Program-made: the position numbers and the translations under genes
Assembly (NCBI GenBank): GCA_902728285.1
Contig: CACVBU010001207.1
Coordinates: 271,750 to 335,749, forward strand
Source: Clytia hemisphaerica
Taxonomy: Eukaryota > Cnidaria > Hydrozoa > Leptothecata > Clytiidae
Direction of reading: 5' to 3'
Length of the DNA: 64,000 bases
The notes under the pieces: model-generated
What the model saw: only the letters and a program-made list of their open reading frames with translations
Told to the model about the DNA's origin: nothing
Databases searched by the model: none
Shown here: piece after piece, positions 10,170-22,249 of the stretch
How the letters are laid out: each line of letters begins with the position of its first letter
Numbering within the stretch: position 1 is the stretch's first letter

Positions 10170-12516
10170 CTTCTGTCCTCTAAGTTATTTATAATTATTC
10201 AGAAGAATCAAATAACGGAACGACAAACCAATAAAGTTATTAAAGAACCGTCACTCATCAAGTCAAAGATACATTGGAGATTATCGTAATTATACTAAGA
10301 GAACTGAACTGAAATACTGAGATGATACGAGATTCGTGAACGAGTTAATAAAATCGAATAATCTCATGATAAAACACACAGTACCAGAGGAATATCAATA
10401 TGAATATATCTATGTACGACTATTTATTATTGTCAATAACTTATTATATATTTATCATTACTTTGTCATTTTATTAATTGACTTATATTTACCGACCTTG
10501 CGTTACGAAGATAGTCCAAATGACTCCAGAAAATGTGCCAACTATGTATTGTTTGAATCTTTTTTGATACTGATAAGGAGTAAGAGTTAAGATTTTTCCT
10601 TTATTGGCGATTTTTTTAAACTAAGAGTGAACACGTGATAAAGTTTTTCTTTCTAAAAATATCCTTATGCGACACTTATGTTCTTACATAGTTTGTTCTT
10701 ATAGAAAAAAAACGTTTAGATTTCCTCCACATGACTTTCTATAACAAGGCCATGATTATGTTATGTAACCACGGGAGACGTATAGTAAAATGATTAAAAT
10801 TAGCTCTAAAAGGGTCTTTTTCTGAAACCTGAAGGTATTGCTAATTTAATGAGTAATGTTTGCATTGAAGAGCTTGATCATCATTATTTTCCCTCGCATT
10901 AATTTTTGAAGTCGTTTCAAATCAATAAAGTCTATTGATTATGATAATTATCCATTCAGTAATTAAAATTGCACTCCTTTCCTTTTTTTCCAGCTTCATG
11001 AACATTTTAAGACTCTATTTTCTATAAGTCTATATTAATGAAATTCAATACTTTCTAGTTGTAAGTCCTTTTTATAAAACAAAAGATTTATTGTTTTGAA
11101 TTTAGAAACTTAAACGAATGGACGTAGAGCTCATAAAATTGCTCAGCGAAGGAATATTTTCTCAGACTATTTTTTTATCTTCTCATCCCTTTGGCTTCAG
11201 AATCAAGAGATATTTGTAATGTTTTGAAAAACTGTACGCTATGTGCAAGAAAATTGACTATAGTTGACTATTTTTTTAATTTTCTCTGTTTAATAGAGGT
11301 TGAAAAATTGCATTAATTGATTATTTATTTGGTTTGGAGTAGTTTTTAACGTTTTATCGTGGATTAGAAAACTTTCAACATTAGATTCCCGCCGTAAAAG
11401 GTAATTACATCTAATTTCTCTAATTTCGTACCTAATTCTGTAAATTGAACTAAATATCTGGTCCCCTAAAGGCCCTGAAGCTTAGTGATTTGAATTCTTC
11501 TCTTTTATTTGAATATGGCGAAATAATGATACCGCAAAAAGGTGAAATAATGATATCGCAAGAAACGCAAAAACTTATTATGACGTCATTATTGACGACT
11601 TCATGAAAACTAAATAAAGTAATTGAATTTATCTCGATTCCCTACTAACTTTGGCTAAAGATGTTTCTCGCCAAAGTCGTTCTTTCGATAAGAAAAAGAT
11701 TCTTTTGAAAGAAGCAGAAATAAGGAAAAGAAAACGAGAAATCCTTTTTTGTTGACGTAATTTAGTTGACTTCAGAATTTCAAAAAAAATTTTGTTGAGA
11801 TACATTAAGTTTTTAGGGAAAACTGCGAAAATTAGCAAAACATCAAATGGTTTGTGAGGAGGGTGAGGGGAACAGCCGTAGTAGGGTACTAACATAAGGT
11901 TACCTTTGTTTTCAAAAAATCTGTCTTAGTTACCACTCCCCCCTCCTTTGTACCTGGAAAAAGGGACCCCGTTCGGAAGCCGGCTACCAAGGAAAATATG
12001 GATACATAACCCTGAAAAAATACTTCGTAATACCAAAAAGTCGAAATATGGAAGAGCCCAAATTTGGAAGGTTTTTTTTAAGATTTATAATGATGAAAAT
12101 TGATAAATTTTACCCATTTCACCCATAATATACCAAAATTCAGTACCAGGTACTAGCTTGAAACGAGTGATTTACCAACCACCACCCACAATGTAGTACC
12201 GGGTACTAACCTTTTGAGGCTCGAAATTAAACACCACCACCCGACTATGGGTCAGTCACACCCCAGGTTAGAAACTACATCATAGTACCTTTCATGTTCA
12301 GTCATTTGTTTTGATCATTTTCTGTCGACTAATACGACCTAAAAATCATGGTAATTTAAGATATGTCATAACTTACCCGAATGGACCCCCCTGCTACTAT
12401 ATGCAGGTTTATAGTATTCTGTGATCCAAACTATCTTAGAAAATTCATTTCGAAAATCCTATCCTAAGTGAGAAAAATACAATGAAATTTTATCCTTTTT
12501 TGGGAAAATACATGTA
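10170..12516. other. No secure gene; one palindrome-rich patch
   Basis: The DNA is AT-rich with only shadow-like open frames. At about 11511-11605 there is an imperfect repeat (GGCGAAATAATGATACCGCA) followed by TATGACGTCATTA. At 11880-12300 the palindromic words GTACCAGGTAC and GTACCGGGTAC recur with CACCACCC, suggesting a decayed element whose limits I cannot place. Confidence 0.3.
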
Positions 12517-12770
12517 CACGCTTTTTTATAAGAATATAACAAAATTCATGATGAACTACTCAAAAAAATACTCAGAATATCACCAGCGTGGAATAAGGGC
12601 ATTTTAAATTGTGAATTGCCGATTATTCAAGCAAGGCTCAATACTTTTTAATACCTCAGGTATGTAAATATCACATGTCAATTTTATGATTCTAAGGATT
12701 TCGTAAGAATTTTTTAGGATAAATTTCCCATGATGAAATGGAAAAATACCATTCTTATAAAAAATAGTGT
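12517..12770. mobile_element. TA-flanked MITE, CACG(C/T)TTTT family
   Basis: The left end CACGCTTTTTTATAAGAATA and the right end, read on the minus strand as CACTATTTTTTATAAGAATG, are inverted repeats flanked by TA. The interior shares TTCATGATGAA-type motifs with the copies at 41603-41990 and 43527-43795. The element is 254 bp with no coding capacity. Confidence 0.75.
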
Positions 12771-13001
12771 AACTCTAATCCCCATTTAGTAAGTTACTTA
12801 AATTTCGAAAATCACTATTAGACTTTTGAAAAGTAAAATTTAATACCCCCCTTCATCAAAACGAGAATTCCCGTTAGCAATTTGTTCGGTTATTTTTCCC
12901 TATTTGCTAAAACCTTTGCACTGAGTCCTTGAGACAGGGGTGTTACCATGGCTACAAGTAGTATTCTATAACTATTAATCAACTGATTAACCTCTCATAT
13001 A

Positions 13002-13437
13002 GTCCCGCTGCTGAGGTCGATAAATGTTTCATTTCGTGACACACATCTTAGAACTAACTTTTTTTGGTGGAAACTCACGAATTAGTATATGTAGATTCCA
13101 AAATCAAAAAGTTTCCACGATATTATCGTGCAAGTAACGAGTAATTGGCGATTTTTTGCGTTTCCAGGCAAAATTGCAAGGCCTGGAAATTCACGATTTG
13201 GGGGGGGGGGTCTTCAAATTAAAAAAATACCTATATCACATGATAGAGTTCTTCAAACTGAGCAAAAAAGTGTATTACACCAAAGTCCCAACTTCTCTAG
13301 ATAAAAGTTATTGGCCTATTTGTGGTCAAAAACTGATGGAAAACGGGGAATTTCTGCATTCTGCATCTGCATTAATTTATGCAAAATTAAACACCTTTTT
13401 GATTTCTAGCCACTTATTTCGATCTCAGCAGCGGGAC
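13002..13437. mobile_element. MITE with GTCCCGCTGCTGAG inverted repeats
   Basis: The left end GTCCCGCTGCTGAGGTCGA matches the reverse complement of the right end TCGATCTCAGCAGCGGGAC with one mismatch. Both are flanked by TA (13000-13001 and 13438-13439). The 436-bp interior contains a G10 run at about 13201. It also contains a 114-codon open frame that crosses the element without family resemblance, which I take as chance. Confidence 0.75.
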
Positions 13438-13554
13438 TATAATATTCTCCCTGACGAAAAAAGTAATTTGTTAATGACCTGCTATTATGGCAAGAAATGA
13501 ATTATAATACCTTGATAATACAAACTGCTGATCTATTATATACCTCGGCAGGTA

Positions 13555-13775
13555 CACGTTTTTTTACAAGAACATCCAAAATCTATTAAGCCTTCGGATG
13601 TTCTTAACTTTTAGAGTTTTAAGCCAAAAACTGTTCTTAACGTGTTTTTATTTTCGTCTTTTTAGATATTCTTTGTTTATTTTCAAAGTCAACAAATCCT
13701 TTAAATGTTCTTAAATTGTTCTAAACATTTTGGCCATCGAAGCCTTATATCGTTTGTTCTTATGAAAAAAACGTG
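13555..13775. mobile_element. TA-flanked MITE, CACGTTTTTTT family
   Basis: The left end CACGTTTTTTTACAAGAACA and the right end TGTTCTTATGAAAAAAACGTG are inverted repeats, with TA at 13553-13554 and 13776-13777. The interior has repeated GTTCTTAA and AAGCCTT words, as in the copy at 44007-44261. It is 221 bp and non-coding. Confidence 0.8.
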
Positions 13776-15283
13776 TAACTCAATGAATAGCTTGTTCAAG
13801 TGTTTAGAGATATATATAGTCAATTATTGTCAAAGATGTTTTTTTATGTTTCCAATATAAACCTGAGAAGCAGATAATAGTCATTCTGATTAAAAAGCCT
13901 TTTCTGGTCAGGGGAGGGTGGGATAGCCTTAGAGAGGATAAATGGTAAAAAAAGGAAGCTGTTCTCGCATTTTCCAGGAGGGGGGTACTAGGGTTACAGG
14001 ATGGCAGGGGGTGCCCCACCTTGTTTTCCACCATCGTACCCTGCCTTAGCAGATCTAAAAAGAAGAAAAAATTGGAAATTTTTTGTAGATTTTAAGACCC
14101 TTTTCGGGATTAATTTGACCGAATTTCCATGTTTTTAGGAGCAAAAAATTGAAAATTTCCTATTTTTCCGACCTTTTATGGTTTTCATCCCTTACAGGTA
14201 CTACCAGGTTCCAAAAAGAGTTTGAAGTCTTAACTTCGTCCGAACGCCCGCCCGCCCGCTTAAGATTATCTTTCTAACAAAGTATTACTCGTAGCTATAT
14301 CTTTTCTCCTTCAAAAGAATGTATGAATGTGTTTTTGATGTTTTTGTTGCTTGTTTAAAGCTTAGTACAGGCAACGATGTAAAAATAATAGATAACCAAC
14401 TTGCCTTGATTCTCAAAAAACATCCGTGTTATGGTTGTGAAAATATTAATGACATTTTGCATCGTAAAAATTGCAATTAAATAAAAACTTGCTTCATTTG
14501 CAACCTTCTATTGGACATAATCGATCACGTGATGTATATTTTTCCAAAATTTGGGTTCGAAAAAGTGTATTTTCCTATAGGCAGCCTCACAGAAGGAATT
14601 TTTTAATTAGATATAATTGTTCTATAAACATTCATTTGTTTATTTTGTATCAGGCAACCTTCATGCACTTTTCATTCGTGAGATATCGCACTTCAAATCA
14701 CACATATATTTTTCAGATAACAGCATTTTATGAGCGTTTATTTATCCAGATGAAGATTAAGTGGTATTAGGCAGATCCGTAGTCAATTTGTCTAAAGATT
14801 GGTACCTTTATCTTTTGAAAAAAATTCCAAAATTTGCAGTAAATAACAATTCAAATTTTTTATCAATTCAGTGGATGTCAAAAAGTGTGTCAAAATCTAG
14901 CTAAAAGCAGAACACGCACTGCACACAGAGCTTTTTAATAGAGTGCTCATTTCAATAGGAAAACAATGGTTGTTCTCTTGGGAGAAGTGCCTTCTAGAGG
15001 TAGTTGGTTATCTATTATTTTTACATCGTTGGTACAGGTAACTCTCTTGCAGGGAAATTATGTGAGTCTGCCTGGGTTTTCAAAGTTCATAAAGTCTGTC
15101 AACAAGGGTTCACAAACAGATTGTTTCAAACATTCTGTGTCAGACTAATCTACCTGCACCAAACTCAGAAATTTTAGAACTTAGTTATCTGAGGCAATTT
15201 TATTTTTTCTAAATTTTTGAACTTAGATTCCCAGGCTACCATTAACGTATCTTGTTGCCTTCCCGAAAGTTTTTTATTACATT
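13776..15283. other. No feature seen
   Basis: I find no gene. A GC-rich word (CGCCCGCCCGCCCGC) occurs at about 14246-14260, and open frames of 60-100 codons are unsupported. Confidence 0.3.
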
Positions 15284-15858
15284 TTATCGGCGATCCAAAA
15301 AATATCTGCAATCTGATTGGTTAAAAAGAGTACAATATATCTTGTATTTTACATGTAAAAATATAAATTGACGAAAAGATGTTGTTGCATTGTAGCGGTA
15401 GAAGCAATCTAACGTCACTTTGCTACAAAAGTGTCCTCCGACACAAAAAATGCATTTTTTGGGTCACCGATAAACTAGTTATCAGACATTTGCTCGTACA
15501 ATATGTAATAGTTATCGGACAGTTGCGAGTACAATATGAGAAATAATTTACGAGTTCCGAGATTTTTCCGTACAATATTTTCCGAGCCTTTCGGCGAGGA
15601 AAATATACGGAAAATCCGGAACGAGTGAAATATTTCCATATTGTACGAGCAAATGTCTGATAGCTGGTTTATCGGTGATCCAAAAAATGCACTTTTTGAG
15701 TTGGAGGACACTTTTGTAGCAAAGTGACGTTAGATTGCTTCTACCGCTACAATGCAACAACATCTTTTCGTCAATTTATATTTTTACATGTAAAATACAA
15801 GATATATTGTACTCTTTTTAACCAATCAGATTGCAGATATTTTTTGGATCGCCGATAA
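15284..15858. mobile_element. Foldback element with about 235-bp arms
   Basis: The left arm (15284 to about 15520) and right arm (about 15622-15858) are near-identical inverted copies. Both begin TTATCGGCGATCCAAAAAAT and include AATCTGATTGG/CCAATCAGATT. The centre is itself palindromic, with CGAGGAAAATATACGGAAAA words. Transcripts would fold into a long hairpin. No target duplication is readable because similar sequence continues on the right. Confidence 0.85.
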
Positions 15859-16410
15859 GGAAATATTTCACTCGTTCCGGATTTTCCGTATATTTTCCTC
15901 GCCTAAAGGCTCGGAAAATATTGTACGGAAAAATCTCGGAACTCGTAAAATATTTCTCATATCGTACTCGCAACTGTCCGATAACTATTACGTATTAAGT
16001 TTGGTTGCCAAATTTTATATTAGTGATATTCTTAACTTATCGGCGATCCAAAAAATATCTGCAATCTGATTGGTTAAAAAGAGTACAATATATCTTGTAT
16101 TTTACATGTAAAAATATAAATTGACGAAAAGATGTTGTTGCATTGTAGCGGTAGCAGCAATCTAACGTCACTTTGCTACAAAAGTGCCCTGCGCTTTTTT
16201 CCAACACAAAAAGTGCATTTTTTGGGTCACCGATAAACCAGTTATCAGACATTTGCTCGTACAATATGGAAATATTTTACTCGTTCCGTATTTTCCGTAT
16301 ATTTTCCTCGCCTAAAGGCTCGGAAAATATTGTACGGAAAAATCTCGGAATCTCGTAAAATATTTCTCATATTGTACTCGCAACTGTCTGATAACTATTA
16401 CATATTCTTT
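15859..16410. mobile_element. Rearranged further copies of the same foldback family
   Basis: A third copy of the arm starts at 16038 with TTATCGGCGATCC and runs to about 16280. Two copies of the central segment (CTCGCCTAAAGGCTCGG, forming its own hairpin) lie at about 15895-15925 and 16306-16335. The arrangement arm-arm-centre-arm-centre suggests one element inserted in, or recombined with, another. Confidence 0.75.
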
Positions 16411-17699
16411 GGGCCAAATATATCATGAATATTCTTGTAGAGAGTACATTTATATATAAAAGAGCATGCCTAACAAATCATTGTACGAATATCCCGGAGG
16501 GGCACTCGATTTCTAAATGACGGCATGTGCCGCCAAAAATTGGCCTTCAAAATCGGACTCTTATAGTGTAGCTCTTTAAGCAGTGAGAAGGTACCCTTAC
16601 AGAGCATTTTATCGAAATATTTCTCTCCCTTCCGTGTAGTTTGATTACATATCATATTTTGCTGAAGCCACCAAAAAATGAGCCTGATATGTCAAAACAA
16701 TTTGAAAAACAAATCAAAATAGATGCGAGTTAAACTGCTCTATCGTCAACTTAAAAATTATCAACAAACTGTTCTCTTTCCATTTGTCTTTTCATGTTTT
16801 GTTTTTCCACTTTCGTTATTTCGGTGAAATCGTCATAAAAACATTCGAAAATGATTCGAATTGTCATTGAAAATATCAAACATGATTTGACAACTTTTGT
16901 GTGTATTGGGAGGAAGAAGAAAACATTCCTGAGAATAAATTTCGGGATAAGATACCAAAATAAGTAAAAATGATTTTTGCGTGTAAAATATGAATGCAGC
17001 ATTAGCTACCGGACCGGACTAGATTTATATCCGTGTTTTTAGCCAATTAGATTGCTCATATCTTTCATGTTGACGATAAGGTAATGTTAACGATTGCTGG
17101 GCACGCAGTTTACCACTTAATTCTCTCTTCATCTTTAGCCAGTTTATTCGAATGCTTGTTACAACAGGGGTTTATGGCCCCATCTAATTGTGGTATGCCA
17201 GAAACCAAGGATGTGTAAACGAACCCAATGTTTGAATACTAATTTGAGTGATCACTGTGGCTTAGTTAATTAACCAGCTCTAAGTGCCTTATACTGTAAA
17301 GAACATTTAGAATAAAATAAAAATAAACGGGGCGAAAAATCGACTGACAATCGACGTCTCAAAACATGGTTATATTGCATACCAAAATGTCACAAATTTG
17401 GTGGAGATTTAGAGGAAGAGTGGGAAGGGGGGTAACCACCAACTTTCACTGAATTTTTTATTATTCCATGAAAGATTTTAGTTTTGTGGATTTTCGAATA
17501 CTAATTTTTCCTCTATTTTAATTTTCAGGGTAAAACCCTTCCAGGCTCAAGGCTCAATCAAAATCGATCAAGAACAACCTAAGTCCATTCAAAGGTATTC
17601 TTTAAAAATATTCATCTTGGAGTTTTTTGTGTATGCTGTACTTAACTGTATGGTAAAACTTTATGCCTATGTTTTAATTTCTTTCTTCTTGTTAACCCT
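16411..17699. other. No feature seen
   Basis: This is AT-rich DNA without a convincing gene. Part of it (about 17350-17400, ATTGCATACCAAAATGTCAC) is echoed at about 18648-18690, so an old dispersed repeat is present. Confidence 0.3.
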
Positions 17700-17990
17700 A
17701 TTAGCCCTCAAAACCTAAATTTTTAATCTCAAAGTATCTTCCCTAGAAAATTTGGTCTGTTTCCACAATTTTCAGAATTAAAATTTTGATCTGTGCTCCC
17801 AAGCTTATAAGGAATCGGATATCTGTCAGATCTGTTTCCCTTGCTTTTTGTGATTGATATCTGTTTTCCCAAAAGTTCATTCTGTTTCCAATGCAATATC
17901 ATTTTTTTGGAAACAGATATCTATTATGTCATCTCCTAGAAATATTGATCTGTTTCTCTCTGATGACGTCATCAACTGGAGCGGGAAATA
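17700..17990. mobile_element. Copy B of the CTGTTTCC-word repeat, truncated
   Basis: It shares motif order with 42840-43130 (ATCTCAAAGTATCTTCC, TTTTGATCTGTGCTCCC, TGATGACGTCATCA). It stops just after AACTGGAGCGGGAAA, where the longer copies continue. Confidence 0.6.
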
Positions 17991-18019
17991 TATATAAATA
18001 AACTTTCATAAAATACCTA

Positions 18020-18313
18020 CTCCCGAATAGACGGGGGGGGGGTCCGAATAAGCAGGGGGGGGTAGGAAAATTTTCTAAATTCTAATAAGCGGGGGGGGGA
18101 GGTGGAATAAGAGGAGGGGGTAATTTGAAGATAGAATTTTTTTAACTGATATCAATTTCAATAACCAAGAAGAAATTTTAGCAAATGAACACGTAAAATA
18201 AGAACCAATACTAACGAAAAGAAAATTTTTTAACAAGTTTAAGGTCTATCTACACTGTAATAAATAATTTTTTTTCTCTTAACAATTAGCGGGGGGACGT
18301 CTATTCGGGAGAC
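18020..18313. mobile_element. MITE related to 3299-3602, G-run rich
   Basis: The right end reads on the minus strand as TACTCTTGTCTCCCGAATAG and the left end as CTACTCCCGAATAGACG. Inside are G8-G9 runs in the words GAATAAGCAGGGGGGGG, TAGGAAAATTTTCTAAATTC and AATAAGCGGGGGGGGG, the same vocabulary as 3299-3602. ATAAAATACCT occurs on both outer sides. Whether this is an extended target duplication or coincidence is unclear. Confidence 0.65.
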
Positions 18314-18320
18314 AAGAGTA

Positions 18321-19610
18321 ATAAAATACCTGATTTCGAGAAATTCAATTATCACAAAGTGTCGTAAAATTCGAAGTTATTCAAAATTCTATCAAAAAAC
18401 AAGTTTTTCGAACCTAGAGATTACACAAATCGTAATTATATATATTAAATTCAATTGTCAATTGAATTTCAGGTCATAAAACCTTTACTTTTTAGGTACC
18501 TATACTAGGTATAAAACAATAATTTTCTTCTTCATGGTTAGACCGAGTTAGAACATAAAGAAATCGTAGGGCCCTCAAAGTTCTATTTAAAGCTCATTTA
18601 TGGTAGTGGCCAATAAAATCTGAAAATTGACTGTCTCAAAACATGGTCATATTGTATAACAAAATGTCACAAATTTGGTGGAGAATTAGAAAAACATACG
18701 TCAAAAATTAAGTCAATTAAAGTTTTGACCCTTCAAAAAACAGGCGAAAATGCATTATGGCCATGACATCCTTAAAAATACAAATATTGCTTTGGGAAAG
18801 GATTCATAGCAAGTATTTGATCAATTGAATCACTGTTCAGCACTTGAATTGCACTTTCACAGTCTCAGTAAGTTGTGAGCAAGGGGTCAATGTTTGTAGG
18901 ATTTAAGGTGTAAATAGCTAAAAAGGCATTCTTTCACTTCCTCTTTAGAGTCAATCTCTACGACTCTAGGTGCAAAGTCTTGATTTTTAACTTGAAATAA
19001 TTAGCATATTTACTTAGACATTGATAAACCCTTTGGAAATTTAAACATTTCAACAACTTACGCTTGGTACCCTTTGTCATAGGTACCAAAATCCCCATTT
19101 AGTACCGGGTGCGCCACAAAAAAATTTTCTCTCTTTAAAACTAATTTTCTCAAAATCTAAAAATTTTTAAAAAACCGTTCCCATTTCATTGGAAAGGAGA
19201 AAAACAAACTTAAATTTTGATGGGTCATTAATTAAATTCGATTCATTAGATCAAAAGTTATGCTCAATTAAAAAAAAAAGTTACTTTCTGAAAGTGCTCA
19301 AAAACGTTAAAAATCAACCTATCAAATTAAACAGAAGCATAATTATTGGATACATCATTATCTTCGTTTCAGCCATTAAAAATGATAATTAGCTGTCTAA
19401 ATGACCTTTTTGGTCCAGCGCGCAGCAGAATGGACCTTTAAAAAGCAACTGATCGAAAAGATTTTGTCCTTGTTAGGGCCTGTGCACGCAATAAATTAAC
19501 AAGTCCAGGCTAAACCAACCGCCGATCTAGAATTTTTGCCCCGCCTGCCCGCGCGATGTTTGACCTATGTTTTGGATTGAATTGGTAGTAGAGTCAAATT
19601 TCCCGGTTAG
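18321..19610. other. No secure gene
   Basis: The DNA is AT-rich with old repeat fragments (for example GGTACCAAAATCCCC at about 19081). I see no gene. Confidence 0.3.
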
Positions 19611-19616
19611 ATTAAA

Positions 19617-19692
19617 GGGTTGTTTCAGGTAGGGTCAGGTAGGGTTAGGGCTAGGGTTGGTGATAGGAGTTAACCCCTGGTTAGGGTTTTAG
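19617..19692 (+). repeat. Degenerate telomere-like TAGGGT repeat
   Basis: GGTAGGGTCAGGTAGGGTTAGGGCTAGGG-like words, then GGTTAGGGTTTT, resemble the animal telomere unit TTAGGG. The tract is short, irregular and internal, so it is an interstitial tract or chance similarity rather than a chromosome end. Confidence 0.5.
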
Positions 19693-19756
19693 CCCCTGGG
19701 TAGAGTTTGGAGTAAATACCATGTATATAAGGAACTTTGAACTCCTTAATGCATTC

Positions 19757-19838
19757 GGACTCGATGGCCGAGTGGTTAAGGCGCTGGCGTTCTAATAATA
19801 GGTGCTTTGTATATAGTGGGTTAGAATCCCCTAAGCGG
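19757..19838 (+). pseudogene. tRNA-Ser/Leu-like pseudogene or SINE head
   Basis: The segment TGGCCGAGTGGTTAAGGC is a textbook A box/D arm of a long-variable-arm tRNA. GGTTAGAATCCC at about 19819-19830 is a B box with one change from GGTTCGAATCCC. The anticodon stem and the acceptor stem do not pair properly, so a functional tRNA is unlikely. It may be a decayed tRNA gene or the head of a tRNA-derived SINE. Confidence 0.55.
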
Positions 19839-20279
19839 CAAAAGTTTCGAAATTTCGGGAAATGCATCAAAAACTTTCAAAACTTAGCAATACAAAGAAA
19901 GTGTCAAAGAAAGTGTCAAAGAATAGTAGCTCAGAGTGGAGGATGGGAAGGAATTTTTTCTGCGTCACTTAAGGAACCCGGTACGAACGACATTCGGTTA
20001 TTGCTACGTCAGCTGGACCTTCACGCCGCTCCGGCTTCTTGTGTTATAATAAAAGAAGGTTGAATTTCAATAAAAGGCAGAAAGTTCGTCGAAAAAGGCA
20101 AAAAAAATCTGGTAAAATTCATAAAAATACATCAAACATGGGTTTCGAAATAGATCCACCCCTAGATAGACCTTATCCAGTCTAAAACCAAAAATCAGAG
20201 GAAAATTTCGGTAAAACGTTTTCGAGCACTTTCTGAAAGGGACTTTTTCATTCAATTGAGGATAACTTTTGATCTAACA

Positions 20280-21370
20280 AGCTACATACTGAATGGACCT
20301 ACCTAATGATGAAAGTTAGATAGCAATAGGGAGAAAATTGAAGACAATCAGTCAGAAAATATAGCGTTTAGCAAAAATGCATAACGCATTAATTTTCATC
20401 ATTGATTGTTGATGGGAGGGAGAAGGAAGAGGAGTAGGGAAAAAAGAAATAGACAAGTGATACTTTTATGGACCTACCTGGTTATGCATTTAACACATAT
20501 ATAATTGATATCTACGTGATGATCTATTAAAATTAGTCGTTTGTTTATTATTAAAAAAAACGTTTAGAAACCAAAATTTCATGCTCTTGAAATATTCAAG
20601 ACTTTATGAGCAAAAAAAACATCTATCTCATCAAAAAATTTAGTAATTTGGCTAAGAACATTGATGTATGCTTATTAATAGTGATTTTTATAGATAAACT
20701 TGCGTTTTTTGAGCCAACAAAATTTTTTTGAAAAAATCTGCTAAAGCCATCTTTTACTTATGATGGTACCCTACCTTCATGCAAAAAATCAGAAAAAGTT
20801 AATGATCCAATTTTTCTCAAAGTCCAAAAAACCCGTTTTTTACCCGTTTCTTGGCCAAAATTTGCCGAAATTTTTTTTCCCAAAGTCGGGCTCCGTCACA
20901 TTCGAGGGTTTATAGTTATGCATCTTTGTGAAAAAAATCATAAAGAATCAAAGAGCCAATCTCGAGAAAAGCTAATACCTAAGTAATTGATGTGCTTATA
21001 AATAAATATCGAATTTGGCCAGTCTTCTATAAAAACACGCCAAGAAACCAAAACTTCATGTCTAAACACACACATTCTTCAAAAGTAAGCCATCCTGAGC
21101 AAAAAAACATCTATCTCATAAAAAAACGAGTAATTTAACTAAGAACATTGATGTATGCTTATTAATAGTGATTCTTATAGATAAACATGCATTTTTTGAG
21201 CCAACAAAATTTTTTTGAAAAAATCTGATTGAGCCATCTTTTACCTATGATGGTACACTACTTTCATGCAAAAAATCAGAAAAAGTTAATGATCCAATTT
21301 TTCACAAAGTCCGTCACATTAGAGGGTTTATAGTTATATATCTTTGTGCAAAAAATCAGGCCGTAAGCGG
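20280..21370. mobile_element. GGACCTAC-family copies with an internal duplication of about 490 bp
   Basis: Two left ends occur close together, ACATACTGAATGGACCTACC at about 20283 and GATACTTTTATGGACCTACC at about 20459. Downstream a block is present twice: TTGATGTATGCTTATTAATA starts at 20661 and again at 21149, 488 bp apart. Each block contains TTTTTTGAGCCAACAAAA and GTTAATGATCCAATTTTT. The right end is missing, and GC-richer repeats follow at 21358. Confidence 0.6.
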
Positions 21371-21422
21371 CCCAAGCCCTGATTTAGCGGCCCAAGACCT
21401 GAATTACCGGCCCAAGACCTGG
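21358..21422 (+). repeat. GCGGCCCAAG(A/C)CCTGA tandem repeat, three copies
   Basis: Three imperfect units of CGGCCCAAGACCTGAATTA type lie head to tail. Confidence 0.75.
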
Positions 21423-21469
21423 GAAACTTTGCGACTTTTGAGACTTGCTGATTCTTCTGTTCTTCTTAA

Positions 21470-21865
21470 AAACCAAAGTTTTAATATCAAACTGTCTACT
21501 CTATAGAATTTGAATTTGAAGCTTTTAAGGCATTGGATATATGTTTCCCTCTCCTAGAAATCTTAATTTTTTTCTCAGGCTTTTGTAATTGATATCTGTT
21601 TTCGCTTATATAAAATTCAACTTGCTTTATATGCATTGTCATTTTTTGGAAAGAGATCTATTTCCCAATTTATTATGTTATCTCCTAGAAATATTGATCT
21701 GTTCCCCAATTATGCCGTCATCAGCTCAAGCGAGGAAGCAGATGATTGTAAGGAAATCTTCCTTTCTAGAAATGAAGATCTGATTCCCATTCTTTCAAGT
21801 AAAAGCTATCACCTGGAAGAGAAGAACAGATATTTTGGGGAAACAGGCTCAACGACTCCTAAAAC
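21470..21865. mobile_element. Copy C of the CTGTTTCC-word repeat, diverged
   Basis: The order TTTTAATATCAAA, TCCTAGAAAT, TTTGTAATTGATATCTGTTT, ATTTATTATGTTATCTCC and GAAGAGAAGAACAGATATTTT parallels the copy at 42725-43255 with many substitutions. Here the CRE palindrome is decayed to GCCGTCATCAGC. Confidence 0.55.
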
Positions 21866-21894
21866 GTCACTAAATGTTATATTACACGTTTCTT

Positions 21895-22249
21895 TTTTAT
21901 TAGAACCTAGTTTATAAGAACATATAGGCTGAAATTCGTCGAAAAATTAAGAACATCTTAAGAACATGCCCAGCCTCAGTTTGGAAAAAAATGACAAGAA
22001 ACTACAATTTCTTCCTCTTTTTAAGCCGTTTTAACCGAATTTAGGAGTGGATCTTCAAAAGTCGAGAGTCAAATATTGTCCAAATTTTGCCAAATTTAAG
22101 TGCTCTTTCTTTTGTATCATATTGTCGATTTAGAGTAGTCTGAAAAATTAAGGACGCATTTAAGAACATTTTAGGCTGAAAATTGCTAAAAAAATAAGCA
22201 CATCCAGGCTCAGCCAAATTTTAGGTGTTCTAATAAAAAATAAAACGTG
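21895..22249. mobile_element. TA-flanked MITE, CACGTTTTTTT family, long form
   Basis: The ends CACGTTTCTTTTTTATTAG and the complement of CTAATAAAAAATAAAACGTG are inverted repeats, flanked by TA (21893-21894, 22250-22251). The 355-bp body is nearly the reverse complement of 45709-46071. Both copies share the blocks TTAGGCTGAAATTCGTCG and GACAAGAAACTACAATTTC. It lies about 200 bp upstream of the HEPN/NB-ARC/TPR start codon. Confidence 0.85.

Noticed and set aside
13156..13500. 114-aa frame with GGGVFKLKKYLYHMIEFFKL
   Set aside because: It lies inside and runs over the right border of a TA-flanked MITE and has no family resemblance.
19617..19692. Telomere end
   Set aside because: TAGGGT words are few and irregular and lie inside the window with ordinary DNA on both sides.
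19757..19838. Functional tRNA-Ser/Leu gene
   Set aside because: A and B boxes are recognisable, but the anticodon and acceptor stems do not pair and the B box has a mutation at a near-invariant base.
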